Of a stretch of DNA of 64,000 nt, positions 9,348-17,065 are shown piece by piece. Position 1 is the stretch's first letter, and each line of letters begins with the position of its first letter. The notes under the pieces were generated by a model. That model worked only from the letters and a program-made list of their open reading frames with translations. It searched no databases and was not told the DNA's origin. Location of the stretch: the NCBI GenBank assembly GCA_030448265.1, contig JAUJNG010000001.1:338490-402489 (forward strand). The letters run 5' to 3'. The stretch comes from Abditibacterium sp. (lineage in GTDB: Bacteria > Armatimonadota > Abditibacteriia > Abditibacteriales > Abditibacteriaceae). The position numbers and the translations under genes were made by a program.

Positions 9348-11503
9348 AATGTCTGCTGTTTTTCCTGTTCTTGCTGGCCACCGGCGCCGTCCGCGCGCAA
9401 ACTTTGGAAAAGCCTTACGTCTGGACGGACGAAAAAGCCGTGCTGCGTTTCGATGCGCCACTCGCGGCGCCCTTGGCCCTCACGGTGAAAACCATCACCC
9501 GCGACGGCTGGGGGCCGACGTGGAGCGGCGTGGCGGGCGCCAATGAGAGCCTTTTGGGAATCGCGCCGCTGGTCGAAGGCATCCACATCGTGGAAGTGGC
9601 GACGACTCCGCCGCGCGAAATGCGTTTTCTGGCGCTGCGGGCGCCTTCGCCATTGAACGGGAGCGAAAAAACCGCGCTGCGGCGCGCTCTGCCGCGCAAT
9701 GGGCAAAAGTTGCTGAGCGGGGCGCCGTTCAAAATTCTCGCGCTCGGCGATTCGGTGACGCGAACCGGCGATTATGAAACCCTGCTGGTGATGATGCTGG
9801 CGCGCGCGACGGGAAACCCCAATATCTCGTTCGTGGAGCGCGCCCACGCCGGAAAATCGGTGGATGCCAGCGTGCGTTCGTGGCAGGGGGACGCCGCCGT
9901 CAAGCCCGATTTGGGGCTGCTGATGTATGGCCTCAACGACCAGGGCGCCAACACCGAACGCGCCGCCTATCTCGAACAAACGCGCTGGCTGGTGAATCGC
10001 CTTCACCAAAGCGGCGCCGATGCGGTTTTGCTGCAACCGACGCCCGACATTGATTTTCCGCGCGACGCGGCTTCGACCGTGCCACCCGCCTACGCGCTGC
10101 GAACCCTGGGTTTTGGCGCCGCGCTGCGCGAAATCGCGCCCGATGTTCCCGTCGTGGACAGTTTCGACGCGGTATGGGGACGCGGAGCCGACACGTTGCA
10201 GGCTTCAATTGAAGCCTTGCGACCCCTTTACCCGCCGATTTACCATCGGCAGATGAACTCGTGGATTGAAGCGGGCAAAGGCGACACCGTGCATCCCAAC
10301 GCGCTCGGCCATCTGCAAATCGCCCGCGCCGCCTTCCAAACGCTCACCGGCAGCGTGTCGCCGCCGCCGATGCAGTGGCGCGGCTCGTCCCATTGGACGC
10401 CAAAGGGCATCGTGAGCCGTTTCGTGGTTCGCAACGTTTCGGACTCGACTCGCAGTGGCCGCATCGAAGTTTTCCCGCCGCCTTACGCCGCGATTTTCCC
10501 AACCGGCCCGTTTCCCTACACGCTGCGCGCCGGACAGGAAATGCGCTTCGATGTGGCGTGGCAAGGCGCCCAAACGCCCGCCGATTTGGCGCGCTTTCCC
10601 CACGATATTTATCTCGCCTCCGGCCCGCCCTTCGTCGCCGCCCTCGATTTCAGCGCGCAGGGCAGCCGCGCTTATGCCGCCGCCGCGCCGTTCGAGCCGA
10701 ACGCCGCCTTCGTGCGCGGGCGGCAAGTCGTGACGGAAAAAGCCCTCGTCCAACTCCAAACTAACGGCAAAACGCGCGATTTTGGGGTGAAAATCCCGCG
10801 CGATTCGCCGGTGGGCCGCATTCCGCTCGTCCAGCGCGTTGGAAACGGCTGGGCGGTCGCGGAATTGGCCTATGTGCGCTACGGCGCGGCGCGCGAGGGT
10901 GAGGCGCAGGTGGACGGCGATTTGAGTGAATGGGAAAACGATGCTTTCGTGCCGGTCGGCGAAGCGGTGCAGGCGCGCTGGACGCGCGGGCCGCAGGATT
11001 TTCGCGCTTCTTCCGACGAATGCTTCACGCGCTGGAGTTTCAGAAGCGGAAAAGACGGCGTTTGGGTGGCGGCGCGCGTGACGGGAAAGGTCGAAAACGA
11101 CACTTTCACGCTCTTTTTCGACCCGCGTTCGCCCGCCGAACTGGGCACGACGGGCACGTTTTACTGGCTGTGGGGCAGCTTCAAAGCCGACGGCGTTTTG
11201 AGTCTAAAAGCGGGCGAAACCACCAAAACGGCGTCCAACCTGCGCGGCGCGTGGAAAGCCACGCCCGCAGGCTGCACCCTCGAATTTTTCGTGCCCTACG
11301 CGCTGATGAACACGCGCGGCTGGCCGCTTTCCGGCGATTTGGGGCTTTCGATTTGGTGGACGCACCTTGGCGAAGGCGGCCGGAAAACGCACCTGATGTG
11401 GTCGGAAAACGGCCATCCCTGGAACCCGCGCTGGTTCGGCGTGGTGCGTCGCCTGGCGCCAGGTGACAAGCGCGAGTTGCCTTTCATGGTGCGCGTGCGG
11501 TAG
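9344..11503 (+). CDS. secreted SGNH/GDSL esterase with CBM9-like C-terminal domain
   Basis: A 719-aa protein with signal peptide MKCLLFFLFLLATGAVRA; its ATG overlaps the stop of the epimerase remnant. The middle carries the SGNH blocks: ALGDSVTR (nucleophile Ser137), GLND, and GDTVHPNALGH with the catalytic Asp/His pair. These enzymes remove acetyl groups from carbohydrates. An N-terminal beta domain precedes the esterase. The C-terminal ~200 residues (VDGDLSEWENDAF...) resemble CBM9, as in the protein at 5131. An export-and-bind design with a carbohydrate esterase in the middle fits acetylated xylan or mannan, by inference. Confidence 0.7.
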   Translation: MKCLLFFLFLLATGAVRAQTLEKPYVWTDEKAVLRFDAPLAAPLALTVKTITRDGWGPTWSGVAGANESLLGIAPLVEGIHIVEVATTPPREMRFLALRAPSPLNGSEKTALRRALPRNGQKLLSGAPFKILALGDSVTRTGDYETLLVMMLARATGNPNISFVERAHAGKSVDASVRSWQGDAAVKPDLGLLMYGLNDQGANTERAAYLEQTRWLVNRLHQSGADAVLLQPTPDIDFPRDAASTVPPAYALRTLGFGAALREIAPDVPVVDSFDAVWGRGADTLQASIEALRPLYPPIYHRQMNSWIEAGKGDTVHPNALGHLQIARAAFQTLTGSVSPPPMQWRGSSHWTPKGIVSRFVVRNVSDSTRSGRIEVFPPPYAAIFPTGPFPYTLRAGQEMRFDVAWQGAQTPADLARFPHDIYLASGPPFVAALDFSAQGSRAYAAAAPFEPNAAFVRGRQVVTEKALVQLQTNGKTRDFGVKIPRDSPVGRIPLVQRVGNGWAVAELAYVRYGAAREGEAQVDGDLSEWENDAFVPVGEAVQARWTRGPQDFRASSDECFTRWSFRSGKDGVWVAARVTGKVENDTFTLFFDPRSPAELGTTGTFYWLWGSFKADGVLSLKAGETTKTASNLRGAWKATPAGCTLEFFVPYALMNTRGWPLSGDLGLSIWWTHLGEGGRKTHLMWSENGHPWNPRWFGVVRRLAPGDKRELPFMVRVR

Positions 11504-11598
11504 TTTTGCCTGTCGCTGGCGCGATTCAACCCGATTTTCTTGGATGGTCAGGCAGCGAGCGCCTGAAGCTGTCGCAACCCTTTTTTGGAGTTGAAACC

Positions 11599-12795
11599 TT
11601 GAAACCTTTACTTTTGCTGGTCAGTTTGTTCGCCTTGAGCCATGTTTCGCACGCGGCCTCGCCTTCGCCGGATTTTGCCGCCTTTGACCGGCGCGCCAGA
11701 GCGGGCGAGCCTCTCAATGTCGTCTTTTTCGGCGCCAGTTTGACCTGGGGCGCCAACGCCAGCGACCCGCTTCGCACTTCCTATCGCGCCGTTGTCGCTC
11801 AGAAAATGAAAGCGCGTTATCCCCGCGCGCACTTCGAGTTTTTCGACGCCGCGATTGGCGGCACCGATTCGCGCCTCGGCGTGTTTCGCTTGGGGCGCGA
11901 TGTGTTGAGTCGCAAACCCGACCTGGTTTTCCTCGATTTTTCGGCCAACGACGGCATCAACGAAGCCGACGAAGATAAATTGTCTTCCTACGAATCTCTG
12001 GTGCGACGCATCATCTTGGAAGCGCGCGCGCCCGTGGTGCAGGTGTTTTTCCCGTTCAAAGGCGACGTTTCGCGCGGCAACCTGGAAGGCATGAAGCGGC
12101 GCGACGCGCATCTGAAAATATCCCGCGCTTACAACACGGCGGTTGGCGATGCGATTTGGCTGGGGCAAAAGCGCGTCAAAGCGGGCCAGGTAACACTCGC
12201 GCAGTTGTGGCCCATTGACGGGGCCCATCCTGGCGATGTGGGTTATGCGATGTTTGCCGATGCCGCTTATGCGGGTTTTCTGGCGGGCGTGGCCGAGAAA
12301 AAGGTGTGCCGCGCGCCCCAAACCATGCTTCACGCGCCGACTTACATGAACTGGGCGCGGGTTCGGCTCTCTTCATTGGAGCCGCTGCCTTCAGGCTGGC
12401 GCGTCGGGAGGCCCAACCGAGTTTCGGCTTACTTCGATATGTTGATGAGTCGCTGGCTCGATGACGAAGTTATCACCTCGCAAAAGAGCGGCGAAACGAC
12501 CCCGCGCTTCAAATTGCGTTTTCGAGGCAGCACGGTGCTGCTTTTTGGTGAATCCACGCCCAAATCAGCTAAATATCGCGTTTATCTCAACGGAAAGGCG
12601 CTGGAACAAGATGGGAAGATCGCGGAATTCGACGCGGGCCGTCTGGGACGACGCGCGCAGGGCAACGCTCATCACGTTCAACTTCTGGCATCCGGTCTCG
12701 ATGCCAGCATGGAACACACCCTCGAAATCGAGCCGGTTTGGGGAGAAAACGCCACCGAATTGCGGTTAGAAAGCGTGTGCATCGCGGGCACCTGA
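11599..12795 (+). CDS. secreted SGNH-type esterase
   Basis: A 398-aa protein. I place the start at the TTG at 11599 because GGAG sits 8 nt upstream (11587-11590) and the signal peptide KPLLLLVSLFALSHVSHA begins there. The catalytic block I is FFGASLTWGAN, with G-A-S in place of the common G-D-S; block III is DFSANDG and block V DGAHPGDVGY, so the Ser/Asp/His set is present. About 130 C-terminal residues form a beta-rich extension. It is the last gene of the first glycan cluster, and no terminator with a T run is visible after it. A carbohydrate deacetylase role is inferred from the neighbours. Confidence 0.65.
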   Translation: MKPLLLLVSLFALSHVSHAASPSPDFAAFDRRARAGEPLNVVFFGASLTWGANASDPLRTSYRAVVAQKMKARYPRAHFEFFDAAIGGTDSRLGVFRLGRDVLSRKPDLVFLDFSANDGINEADEDKLSSYESLVRRIILEARAPVVQVFFPFKGDVSRGNLEGMKRRDAHLKISRAYNTAVGDAIWLGQKRVKAGQVTLAQLWPIDGAHPGDVGYAMFADAAYAGFLAGVAEKKVCRAPQTMLHAPTYMNWARVRLSSLEPLPSGWRVGRPNRVSAYFDMLMSRWLDDEVITSQKSGETTPRFKLRFRGSTVLLFGESTPKSAKYRVYLNGKALEQDGKIAEFDAGRLGRRAQGNAHHVQLLASGLDASMEHTLEIEPVWGENATELRLESVCIAGT

Positions 12796-12824
12796 CCGTG
12801 ATTTAGACGCGGCCGGCGCTGTGC

Positions 12825-13052
12825 GTGGGCTTTGAAATCGAACGAATGCTCGTCAACGCTATCGTCAGCGACAGCGGAAGCGCCTTTGTCAGCGCCGATT
12901 ACGAAGCGTGTTGTGAGCGCCTGAACATCCGCGTGGCACACGCACACATTGAGGCGCGTCAGAGCTGGCAGAACCTGATCGCGACCCGCTTCAACATCCA
13001 GCGCCTGATGGTGATCCGCAGTTCGCCAGGTGCCATGATGAAGCTCAGTTGA
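12825..13052 (+). pseudogene. IS481-like transposase fragment
   Basis: A 75-codon frame containing VSDSGSAFVSADYEACCERL followed by NIRVAHAHIEARQSWQNLI. This resembles the DDE integrase core of IS481-like transposases (DNGS...F...LGI...PWQN.IE). The upstream HTH and the rest of the catalytic domain are missing, and no terminal inverted repeats or target duplication are evident. The flanking 12796-13196 has no other gene; it holds a small perfect hairpin at 13063-13080 (GCGAGCA/TGCTCGC). The scrap marks an old insertion at the boundary between two glycan clusters. Confidence 0.5.
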
Positions 13053-13196
13053 CTCAGGTCCTGCGAGCAAGGATGCTCGCGCTCCCAGGGGGATGCACTC
13101 CCACTGAGACACACTTTATGGCGAACGAGCCGCCAGTCGCCGGCGGGTCTTTCTTTGGTTGTGGGATGAAAGGCGCAAAGGTTTTGGCGCTGTTTT

Positions 13197-13616
13197 TTAC
13201 GAGGAGCTTGACTGCCTGTTGCATCCCTTCGCGGACGGGTTGACGTGCGCTCCCTTGGCGCCCACAGCTTCGAGTTCGTCGGGATGCAGACGCGTCCGCT
13301 CCGTGAGCCACCGCACCGGCTGGACAAACTCATCGCCAAGCGGCGTCAGCGAATATTCGACACGCACCGGAACTTCGGCGAACACCTCGCGCTTGACCAC
13401 GCCCACCTCTTCCAGGCGGCGCAGCACCAGGGTCAATGTGCGTTTGGGCGTCGTCGGAAACAGACGGTGCAGTTCGTTGGAGCGCCTCACGCCGGTGGGC
13501 GCGCCGGCCAGGGTTGCCAGCATTGGGCTGGTCAGCGTGCGGCACAAAAACTCTATCAGGGGGCGCGAGCAGGGGAGAAGCGGTGCGGGTTCGGGGGTTG
13601 GGCTGTGAGCCGGCAT
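13197..13616 (-). CDS. HxlR-family winged-helix transcriptional regulator
   Basis: A 139-aa protein on the minus strand; the ATG at 13616 gives a normal length for the family, though longer in-frame starts exist. Residues ~20-105 match HxlR proteins: MLATLAGAPTGVRRSNELHR, then TLVLRRLEEVGVVKREVF and the wing VRVEYSLTPLGDEF. HxlR regulators are small DNA-binding proteins that often sense stress or redox signals and regulate a divergent gene. Upstream lies the 289-bp region shared with the GntR/LacI-type regulator at 13906. It is the only minus-strand gene besides the GH10. Its target is unknown; it may belong to the insertion seam rather than to the glycan modules. Confidence 0.75.
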   Translation of the reverse strand: MPAHSPTPEPAPLLPCSRPLIEFLCRTLTSPMLATLAGAPTGVRRSNELHRLFPTTPKRTLTLVLRRLEEVGVVKREVFAEVPVRVEYSLTPLGDEFVQPVRWLTERTRLHPDELEAVGAKGAHVNPSAKGCNRQSSSS

Positions 13617-13825
13617 GGTTGGGTGGGGGAGGCCCCAAGCCTGGCGAACTGGAGAATTGTGCTGTCGCGCGCAGTTCGCACAGCGTCCGGCTGGTGGCGG
13701 CTTCCACAACGATAACCACCGGCCAAAGCTGGTTTCGGAAGCGTTGGTGGCACCATCAGAGGTGTCTCGCTGGCATGGACACTCAACCTGCAAACACAAC
13801 CCGATACTGAGATGGTGTGCTTATG

Positions 13826-13894
13826 GTGCACTAATTGGCGAAAATTAATGCTCCGAAAAATAAATGTTTAACTTTGGTGCACTCTGGGTATAAT
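13826..13894 (+). promoter_or_regulatory. promoter and candidate GTGCAC operators of regulator A
   Basis: A consensus -10 (TATAAT, 13889-13894) lies 11 nt before the start codon of the regulator at 13906, with a weak TTTAAC at -35 (13867-13872, 16-nt spacer). Two GTGCAC hexamers occur at 13826-13831 and 13877-13882, the second between -35 and -10. The block GGTATAATAGAA and GTGC motifs recur before the paralogous regulator at 25099, which suggests autoregulation. Confidence 0.6.
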
Positions 13895-13905
13895 AGAAAT
13901 ATTCC

Positions 13906-15126
13906 ATGAAGACGAGTTTCCCCAGTCAGGCGAGCCCGCAGATGTCCGTTGAATCCAGCTTTTTTGAAGAGGCGACGAATGTCGCCGTGGAAGCGAGGCC
14001 GCGTGCGCGCGTCGTGGCGTATCTCAAACGGGGCATTGACGGCGGCCAGTGGGGACTTGGACAGCCGCTGCCTTCGATGCGGACGCTCTCGGAAGAGTTG
14101 CAGGTGAATCGGCGCACCGTCCGCAGCGCCATTGAACTGTTGAACGACGAGGGCATCATTCGCTCCAACGGCGGCAAAATGCACATCGTGACCGCGCGCA
14201 CTGGCGCGCCGAGCGGAGTGCAGCCGTCCTTGATGCAGCACACCATCGCGGTGCTAACGCGCAACGTTGACTTTCCCAAGAGCCAGCACCGGCAGACCGG
14301 CTGGATCGAGTTCATCGCGCAGGGCGCGGTGGAAGCGGTCAACGGCGCCGGATTGCACGCCATGCTGCTCAACTCGCAGCGCCTGTCGCAGGAGGGCATA
14401 GAACTGCTGGCGTCGGCGCCGCCACGCGGCGTGGTGCTGACCGACATCTACACCGTGCCGGAGGAGATCAGCGAGTTGGCGGCCACGCTGCGGCGCAGCG
14501 GCATTCCTTTCGTGGCTTACGGCAATGCGCCCAACCTGGACTGCGATCTGGTGCTGTCCGACCACCGCGAGGGCAGCTATCAGCTCACCAAGTGTCTGCT
14601 GGCGCGGGGCCGGAAGCGTATTTTCAACACCCATCCCGAAGCTCGGCAGGGCTACTGGTTTCCGCTGCGCCGCCAGGGATACGAACAGGCGATGCGCGAG
14701 GCCGGCCTGGAGCCTTTGCCCGATCTGGAAGTGCCGCGTGTCGATTCGACTTTCCAGGAGGACGAGTTCGACCGCACCGCGCGGCGCTGCGTCGGTTTTC
14801 TGATCGAGGCGCTTTCGGGCGACGAGGCCTGCGACGCTCTGCTGGCACCGAGCGACGGCTATGTGTTTCCCCTGGCCCGCGCCTGCCGTCTGCTGGGCAA
14901 AGAGCCGAACCGCGACGTGGACATCGTGGGCTACGACAACTACTGGCGCGACGTGCAAATGAGCCGTTTTGAAGCCGTCGAACCACTGGCGACGGTGGAC
15001 AAAAACAACCTGCAGATGGGCCGCGAACTGGTGCAGTTGTTGAGCAGTCGTCTCGCAGGCGAACTGCCGCCAGAGCCGCAGCGCCGCGTCGTGGCGCCGC
15101 GGCTGGTCGTGACGCACAGCGAGTGA
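13906..15126 (+). CDS. GntR/LacI-type (AraR-like) sugar-responsive repressor A
   Basis: A 406-aa regulator. Residues ~33-97 form a GntR winged helix-turn-helix ([20 protein letters not shown], wing [12 protein letters not shown]). From ~110 onward it is a LacI-type periplasmic-binding-like sensor ([39 protein letters not shown]). This is the domain order of AraR, a sugar-released repressor. The start follows a consensus -10 by 11 nt, so the mRNA leader is very short or absent. The paralogue at 25099 has the same recognition helix ([10 protein letters not shown]), so both may bind the same sites. It heads module A and probably controls the prepilins, glycosidases and sulfatase downstream; its inducer is unknown. 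Confidence 0.85.
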   Translation: MKTSFPSQASPQMSVESSFFEEATNVAVEARPRARVVAYLKRGIDGGQWGLGQPLPSMRTLSEELQVNRRTVRSAIELLNDEGIIRSNGGKMHIVTARTGAPSGVQPSLMQHTIAVLTRNVDFPKSQHRQTGWIEFIAQGAVEAVNGAGLHAMLLNSQRLSQEGIELLASAPPRGVVLTDIYTVPEEISELAATLRRSGIPFVAYGNAPNLDCDLVLSDHREGSYQLTKCLLARGRKRIFNTHPEARQGYWFPLRRQGYEQAMREAGLEPLPDLEVPRVDSTFQEDEFDRTARRCVGFLIEALSGDEACDALLAPSDGYVFPLARACRLLGKEPNRDVDIVGYDNYWRDVQMSRFEAVEPLATVDKNNLQMGRELVQLLSSRLAGELPPEPQRRVVAPRLVVTHSE

Positions 15127-15135
15127 CACAAAATT

Positions 15136-15160
15136 GCGGGCCGCTTAACCGGTGGCCCGC
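15136..15160 (+). other. intercistronic hairpin between regulator A and prepilin
   Basis: GCGGGCC (15136-15142) and GGCCCGC (15154-15160) are a perfect 7-bp stem around an 11-nt loop, in the 68-nt gap between the regulator and the first prepilin. There is no T run after it, so it is more likely an mRNA structure than an intrinsic terminator. Confidence 0.45.
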
Positions 15161-15194
15161 CCAGGTAATTCAACTGCAAGAGGAAAATTTAATT

Positions 15195-15992
15195 ATGTTA
15201 CACAACGCAACAAGCACAACAACCAGTCGGCGCGCTAAGGCCCGCCAAGGTTTCACCCTCATCGAACTCTTGGTCGTCATAGCCATTATAGCGATACTCG
15301 CGGCCATTCTCTTCCCCGTCTTTGGACGCGCGCGGGAAAACGCACGGCGCGCTTCGTGCCAGAGCAATCTCAAGCAGATTGGCTTGGGCGTCATGCAATA
15401 CGTGCAGGACTACGACGAGCGTTACCCGCTCAAAGATTATCCGACGGATGTGTCTCCGTGGTTTGGATGGGGCTGGGCGCACTGGATGACAGTGACGCAG
15501 CCTTATCTGAAGAGCACGCAATTGTTTCACTGCCCCAGTTCAAGCAACGCAACGGAATGGACTCAGCGTGGCCCCAGCTACCCCACCGGCATCAGGGTCG
15601 CCGTATATCGTGGCTATGGCGCCAATCGGGAAATTCTGGGCACCTCCACCTCTGAGGTCGGGGCAACGGCGCTGGTCCCATTTATCATGGACTCCCTCGT
15701 GGGTGTGTTCAATCCCCTCGACGGCGACACTATGTGGAGGCGTGTCGTCAACTCTGGTTATTTCAATGGAACCAGTGTCACGAGTCCGCCGTGGGGTGGT
15801 GCTTATAGCGCGCCGATGACGCCGCAGCCTGATCTGGCCCGCCACTTCCAGGGCGTGAACATCGCCTTTGCCGATGGACACGTCAAATACATGACTCAAG
15901 GCCAGTTATGGAAAGACCCCGCCCGCTCTTTAAGGCCCAGGGCGCAACAGTACTTGGTGCCCTTGTCGCCCGCTGACGACCGCTTGAAGTAG
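15195..15992 (+). CDS. H-X9-DG type II pseudopilin/prepilin A1
   Basis: A 265-aa prepilin. The ATG at 15195 is supported by a purine-rich AAGAGGAAAA upstream and by the same start context (ATGTTACAC) in the two paralogues. The leader ends KARQG, cut before [20 protein letters not shown], with the conserved Glu5 of mature pilins; the hydrophobic helix runs into [16 protein letters not shown]. The C-terminal half is variable, with the processing-associated signature [12 protein letters not shown] (His, nine residues, Asp-Gly). These proteins are expected in the inner membrane and assembled by type II secretion or type IV pilus machinery, which is not encoded here. It sits directly behind a sugar regulator. 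Confidence 0.85.
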   Translation: MLHNATSTTTSRRAKARQGFTLIELLVVIAIIAILAAILFPVFGRARENARRASCQSNLKQIGLGVMQYVQDYDERYPLKDYPTDVSPWFGWGWAHWMTVTQPYLKSTQLFHCPSSSNATEWTQRGPSYPTGIRVAVYRGYGANREILGTSTSEVGATALVPFIMDSLVGVFNPLDGDTMWRRVVNSGYFNGTSVTSPPWGGAYSAPMTPQPDLARHFQGVNIAFADGHVKYMTQGQLWKDPARSLRPRAQQYLVPLSPADDRLK

Positions 15993-16044
15993 ATTGATCT
16001 TTCTTTGCCATAACCAAGACTGTAACTATAACGGAACCCCAGCG

Positions 16045-16070
16045 CGGCGTGAAACAACTCTCTCACGCCG
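16045..16070 (+). other. post-prepilin hairpin 1 (conserved element)
   Basis: CGGCGTGA (16045-16052) pairs with TCACGCCG (16063-16070) around a 10-nt loop, 52 nt after prepilin A1. Close copies follow the other two prepilins (16947-16980 and 27288-27321). No T run follows, so it is likely an mRNA-stability or attenuation element rather than a full terminator. Confidence 0.6.
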
Positions 16071-16105
16071 TCTGGCGATCCACCTTTAAAGCAACAAGGA
16101 AAATT

Positions 16106-16891
16106 ATGTTACACCTTCTAACAGACGCAACGGCCCCCCAGCGCGGCAGCAAGCGCCAGGGTTTCACGCTCATTGAACTCCTGGTTGTTATTGCTATTAT
16201 AGCAATACTCGCGGCGATTCTGTTTCCCGTCTTCGGACGCGCGCGGGAAAACGCGCGCCGCTCGTCGTGCCAGAGCAATCTCAAGCAGATCGGCCTCGGC
16301 ATAATGCAATATGTGCAGGACTATGACGAGAAGTATCCGACCACTAACGGCAGCCCTGGGTTTGGCGGCGGCTTGGCGGGGCAGTTTGGTCGCTGGCGCA
16401 TGGCGATCTTTCCTTACGTCAAAAGCTCGCAGATTTTCACCTGTCCCTCTTCGCGGGTTGGCGCAGCGAATTCGCTCAACTACAACGGCCCTTCCGGAAC
16501 GGTTTCGTTGCCGAATGCTTACAACTACGGCACCAACGTGAGGGTCATCGGCGATGCAACGGCGGCAGGCGCGATTTCCATCGCGGCGCTCAAAGCGACC
16601 GCGCTGCTTCCGATGGTCGCCGATTCCTCGCCGCTGACGTTCAATTTCGAGTTTTGGCGCGTGATCAACGCCAATCACAACGGCCCTCGGACCGACGGCT
16701 TCCTTCCGCCCACCACGGTCGTGGAAAGCGCCGCGCGTCACCTGAACGGCTCTAACATCTGTTTTGCCGATGGGCATGTCAAGTTCTATCCGCAAGGCGC
16801 GATGGGGCCGGATGCGGCGCGCAGCGGCCAAGCGTCTGCTTTCGACAGATGGAAGTTGCCACTCCGTCCCGAAGACGACCGCGTGCAATAG
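16106..16891 (+). CDS. H-X9-DG type II pseudopilin/prepilin A2
   Basis: A 261-aa tandem paralogue of the gene at 15195. AAGGA lies 5 nt before the ATG. The leader SKRQG precedes [20 protein letters not shown], and the next ~45 residues ([29 protein letters not shown]) are almost the same in all three prepilins of the window. The C-terminal half diverges but keeps [12 protein letters not shown], the H-X9-DG motif, and then [17 protein letters not shown], shared with the prepilin at 26446. The pattern of a fixed assembly end and a variable exposed end suggests different surface or substrate-contact roles. A conserved hairpin follows 55 nt after its stop. Confidence 0.85.
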   Translation: MLHLLTDATAPQRGSKRQGFTLIELLVVIAIIAILAAILFPVFGRARENARRSSCQSNLKQIGLGIMQYVQDYDEKYPTTNGSPGFGGGLAGQFGRWRMAIFPYVKSSQIFTCPSSRVGAANSLNYNGPSGTVSLPNAYNYGTNVRVIGDATAAGAISIAALKATALLPMVADSSPLTFNFEFWRVINANHNGPRTDGFLPPTTVVESAARHLNGSNICFADGHVKFYPQGAMGPDAARSGQASAFDRWKLPLRPEDDRVQ

Positions 16892-16946
16892 AGCCGCCTG
16901 GTCATTCTTGACCTCCCCTGGAGATTTGTCGCCATAACGGAGACCG

Positions 16947-16980
16947 GACGCGGCGTGAAACATCTGTCTCACGCCGCGTC
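16947..16980 (+). other. post-prepilin hairpin 2 (conserved element)
   Basis: GACGCGGCGTGA (16947-16958) and TCACGCCGCGTC (16969-16980) form a perfect 12-bp stem with a 10-nt loop (AACATCTGTC), 55 nt after prepilin A2. It lies 85 nt before the GH39-like start. It is the strongest of the three copies and also lacks a T run. Confidence 0.65.
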
Positions 16981-17065
16981 TTCGTCTCTGGGGCCGTTGC
17001 CAATGCAGGACGCGACCGAATCGCTTTGCGCGGTCGCCTCGCCAACCTTTCAAACGCCACAACTT

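Noticed and set aside
16947-16980. Intrinsic terminator after prepilin A2
   Set aside because: The stem is strong but no T run follows it or its two copies, so complete termination is not supported; kept as an mRNA element.
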